From Spodoptera frugiperda (Eukaryota; Arthropoda; Insecta; Lepidoptera; Noctuidae): DNA of 64,000 nucleotides. Below: more notes on the stretch, generated by a model that was not told the origin of the DNA, searched no databases, and saw only the letters and a program-made list of their open reading frames with translations. Position 1 is the first letter of the stretch. The letters are not shown here. The DNA is taken from contig NC_064232.1 in the NCBI RefSeq assembly GCF_023101765.2, positions 5,649,933-5,713,932 of the forward strand, given 5' to 3'.

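Overview
The window is eukaryotic nuclear DNA. It is AT-rich, with introns between GT-AG-bounded exons, many SINE, MITE and Helitron-like copies, and no bacterial gene organisation. Protein content (a fatty-acid-synthesis carboxylase and an insect-type seven-transmembrane odorant receptor) and repeat style point to a moth or butterfly. A noctuid-like moth is my inference from the repeat families and is not proven.

The main gene is acetyl-CoA carboxylase (ACC) on the minus strand. It enters at 64000 and ends with a TGA at 7889-7891. I could place 32 exons (61960 down to 7889) whose lengths sum to one unbroken frame of 1,410 codons plus stop. An upstream exon is visible only as tandem partial copies at 62581-64000. 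The biotin carboxylase and biotin carrier parts lie outside the window. What is present is the central domain (about 62700-38300), the carboxyltransferase domain (about 38400-26800) and the C-terminal helical tail (25274-7889).

A second gene, a complete 8-exon odorant receptor of 393 codons, lies on the plus strand at 50637-56125. It is nested inside the 10.5-kb ACC intron between 48503 and 59004.

The most unusual property is a recurrent repeat architecture inside ACC. At seven exons, a segment starting inside the exon, running through its 5' splice site (donor) and into the following intron, has been tandemly duplicated; the acceptor is never included. Copy numbers are: at least 10 units of 135 bp (62581-64000 and beyond); 4 extra copies in a higher-order repeat with a 20-bp minisatellite (57207-58822); 1 extra (47391-47467); 1 extra (45899-45980); 1 extra (44748-44823); 6 extra in a 110-bp unit (33402-34158); and 190 extra in an 82-bp unit forming a 15.6-kb array (8550-24150). 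The last array means the final ACC intron holds 191 near-identical exon-end plus donor modules.

A second version of the penultimate exons and the array, contracted to 27 modules, lies at 1-4060, beyond the stop codon. Its two exons differ from the main copies only by four synonymous changes. It is either a true tandem duplication of the ACC 3' end or an unresolved second haplotype.

The remaining sequence is introns and flanks filled with degenerate short interspersed elements, foldback MITEs, Helitron-like elements ending in CTAG, tails of one LINE family, and a Penelope-like GIY-YIG remnant. I see no tRNA, rRNA or CRISPR features.
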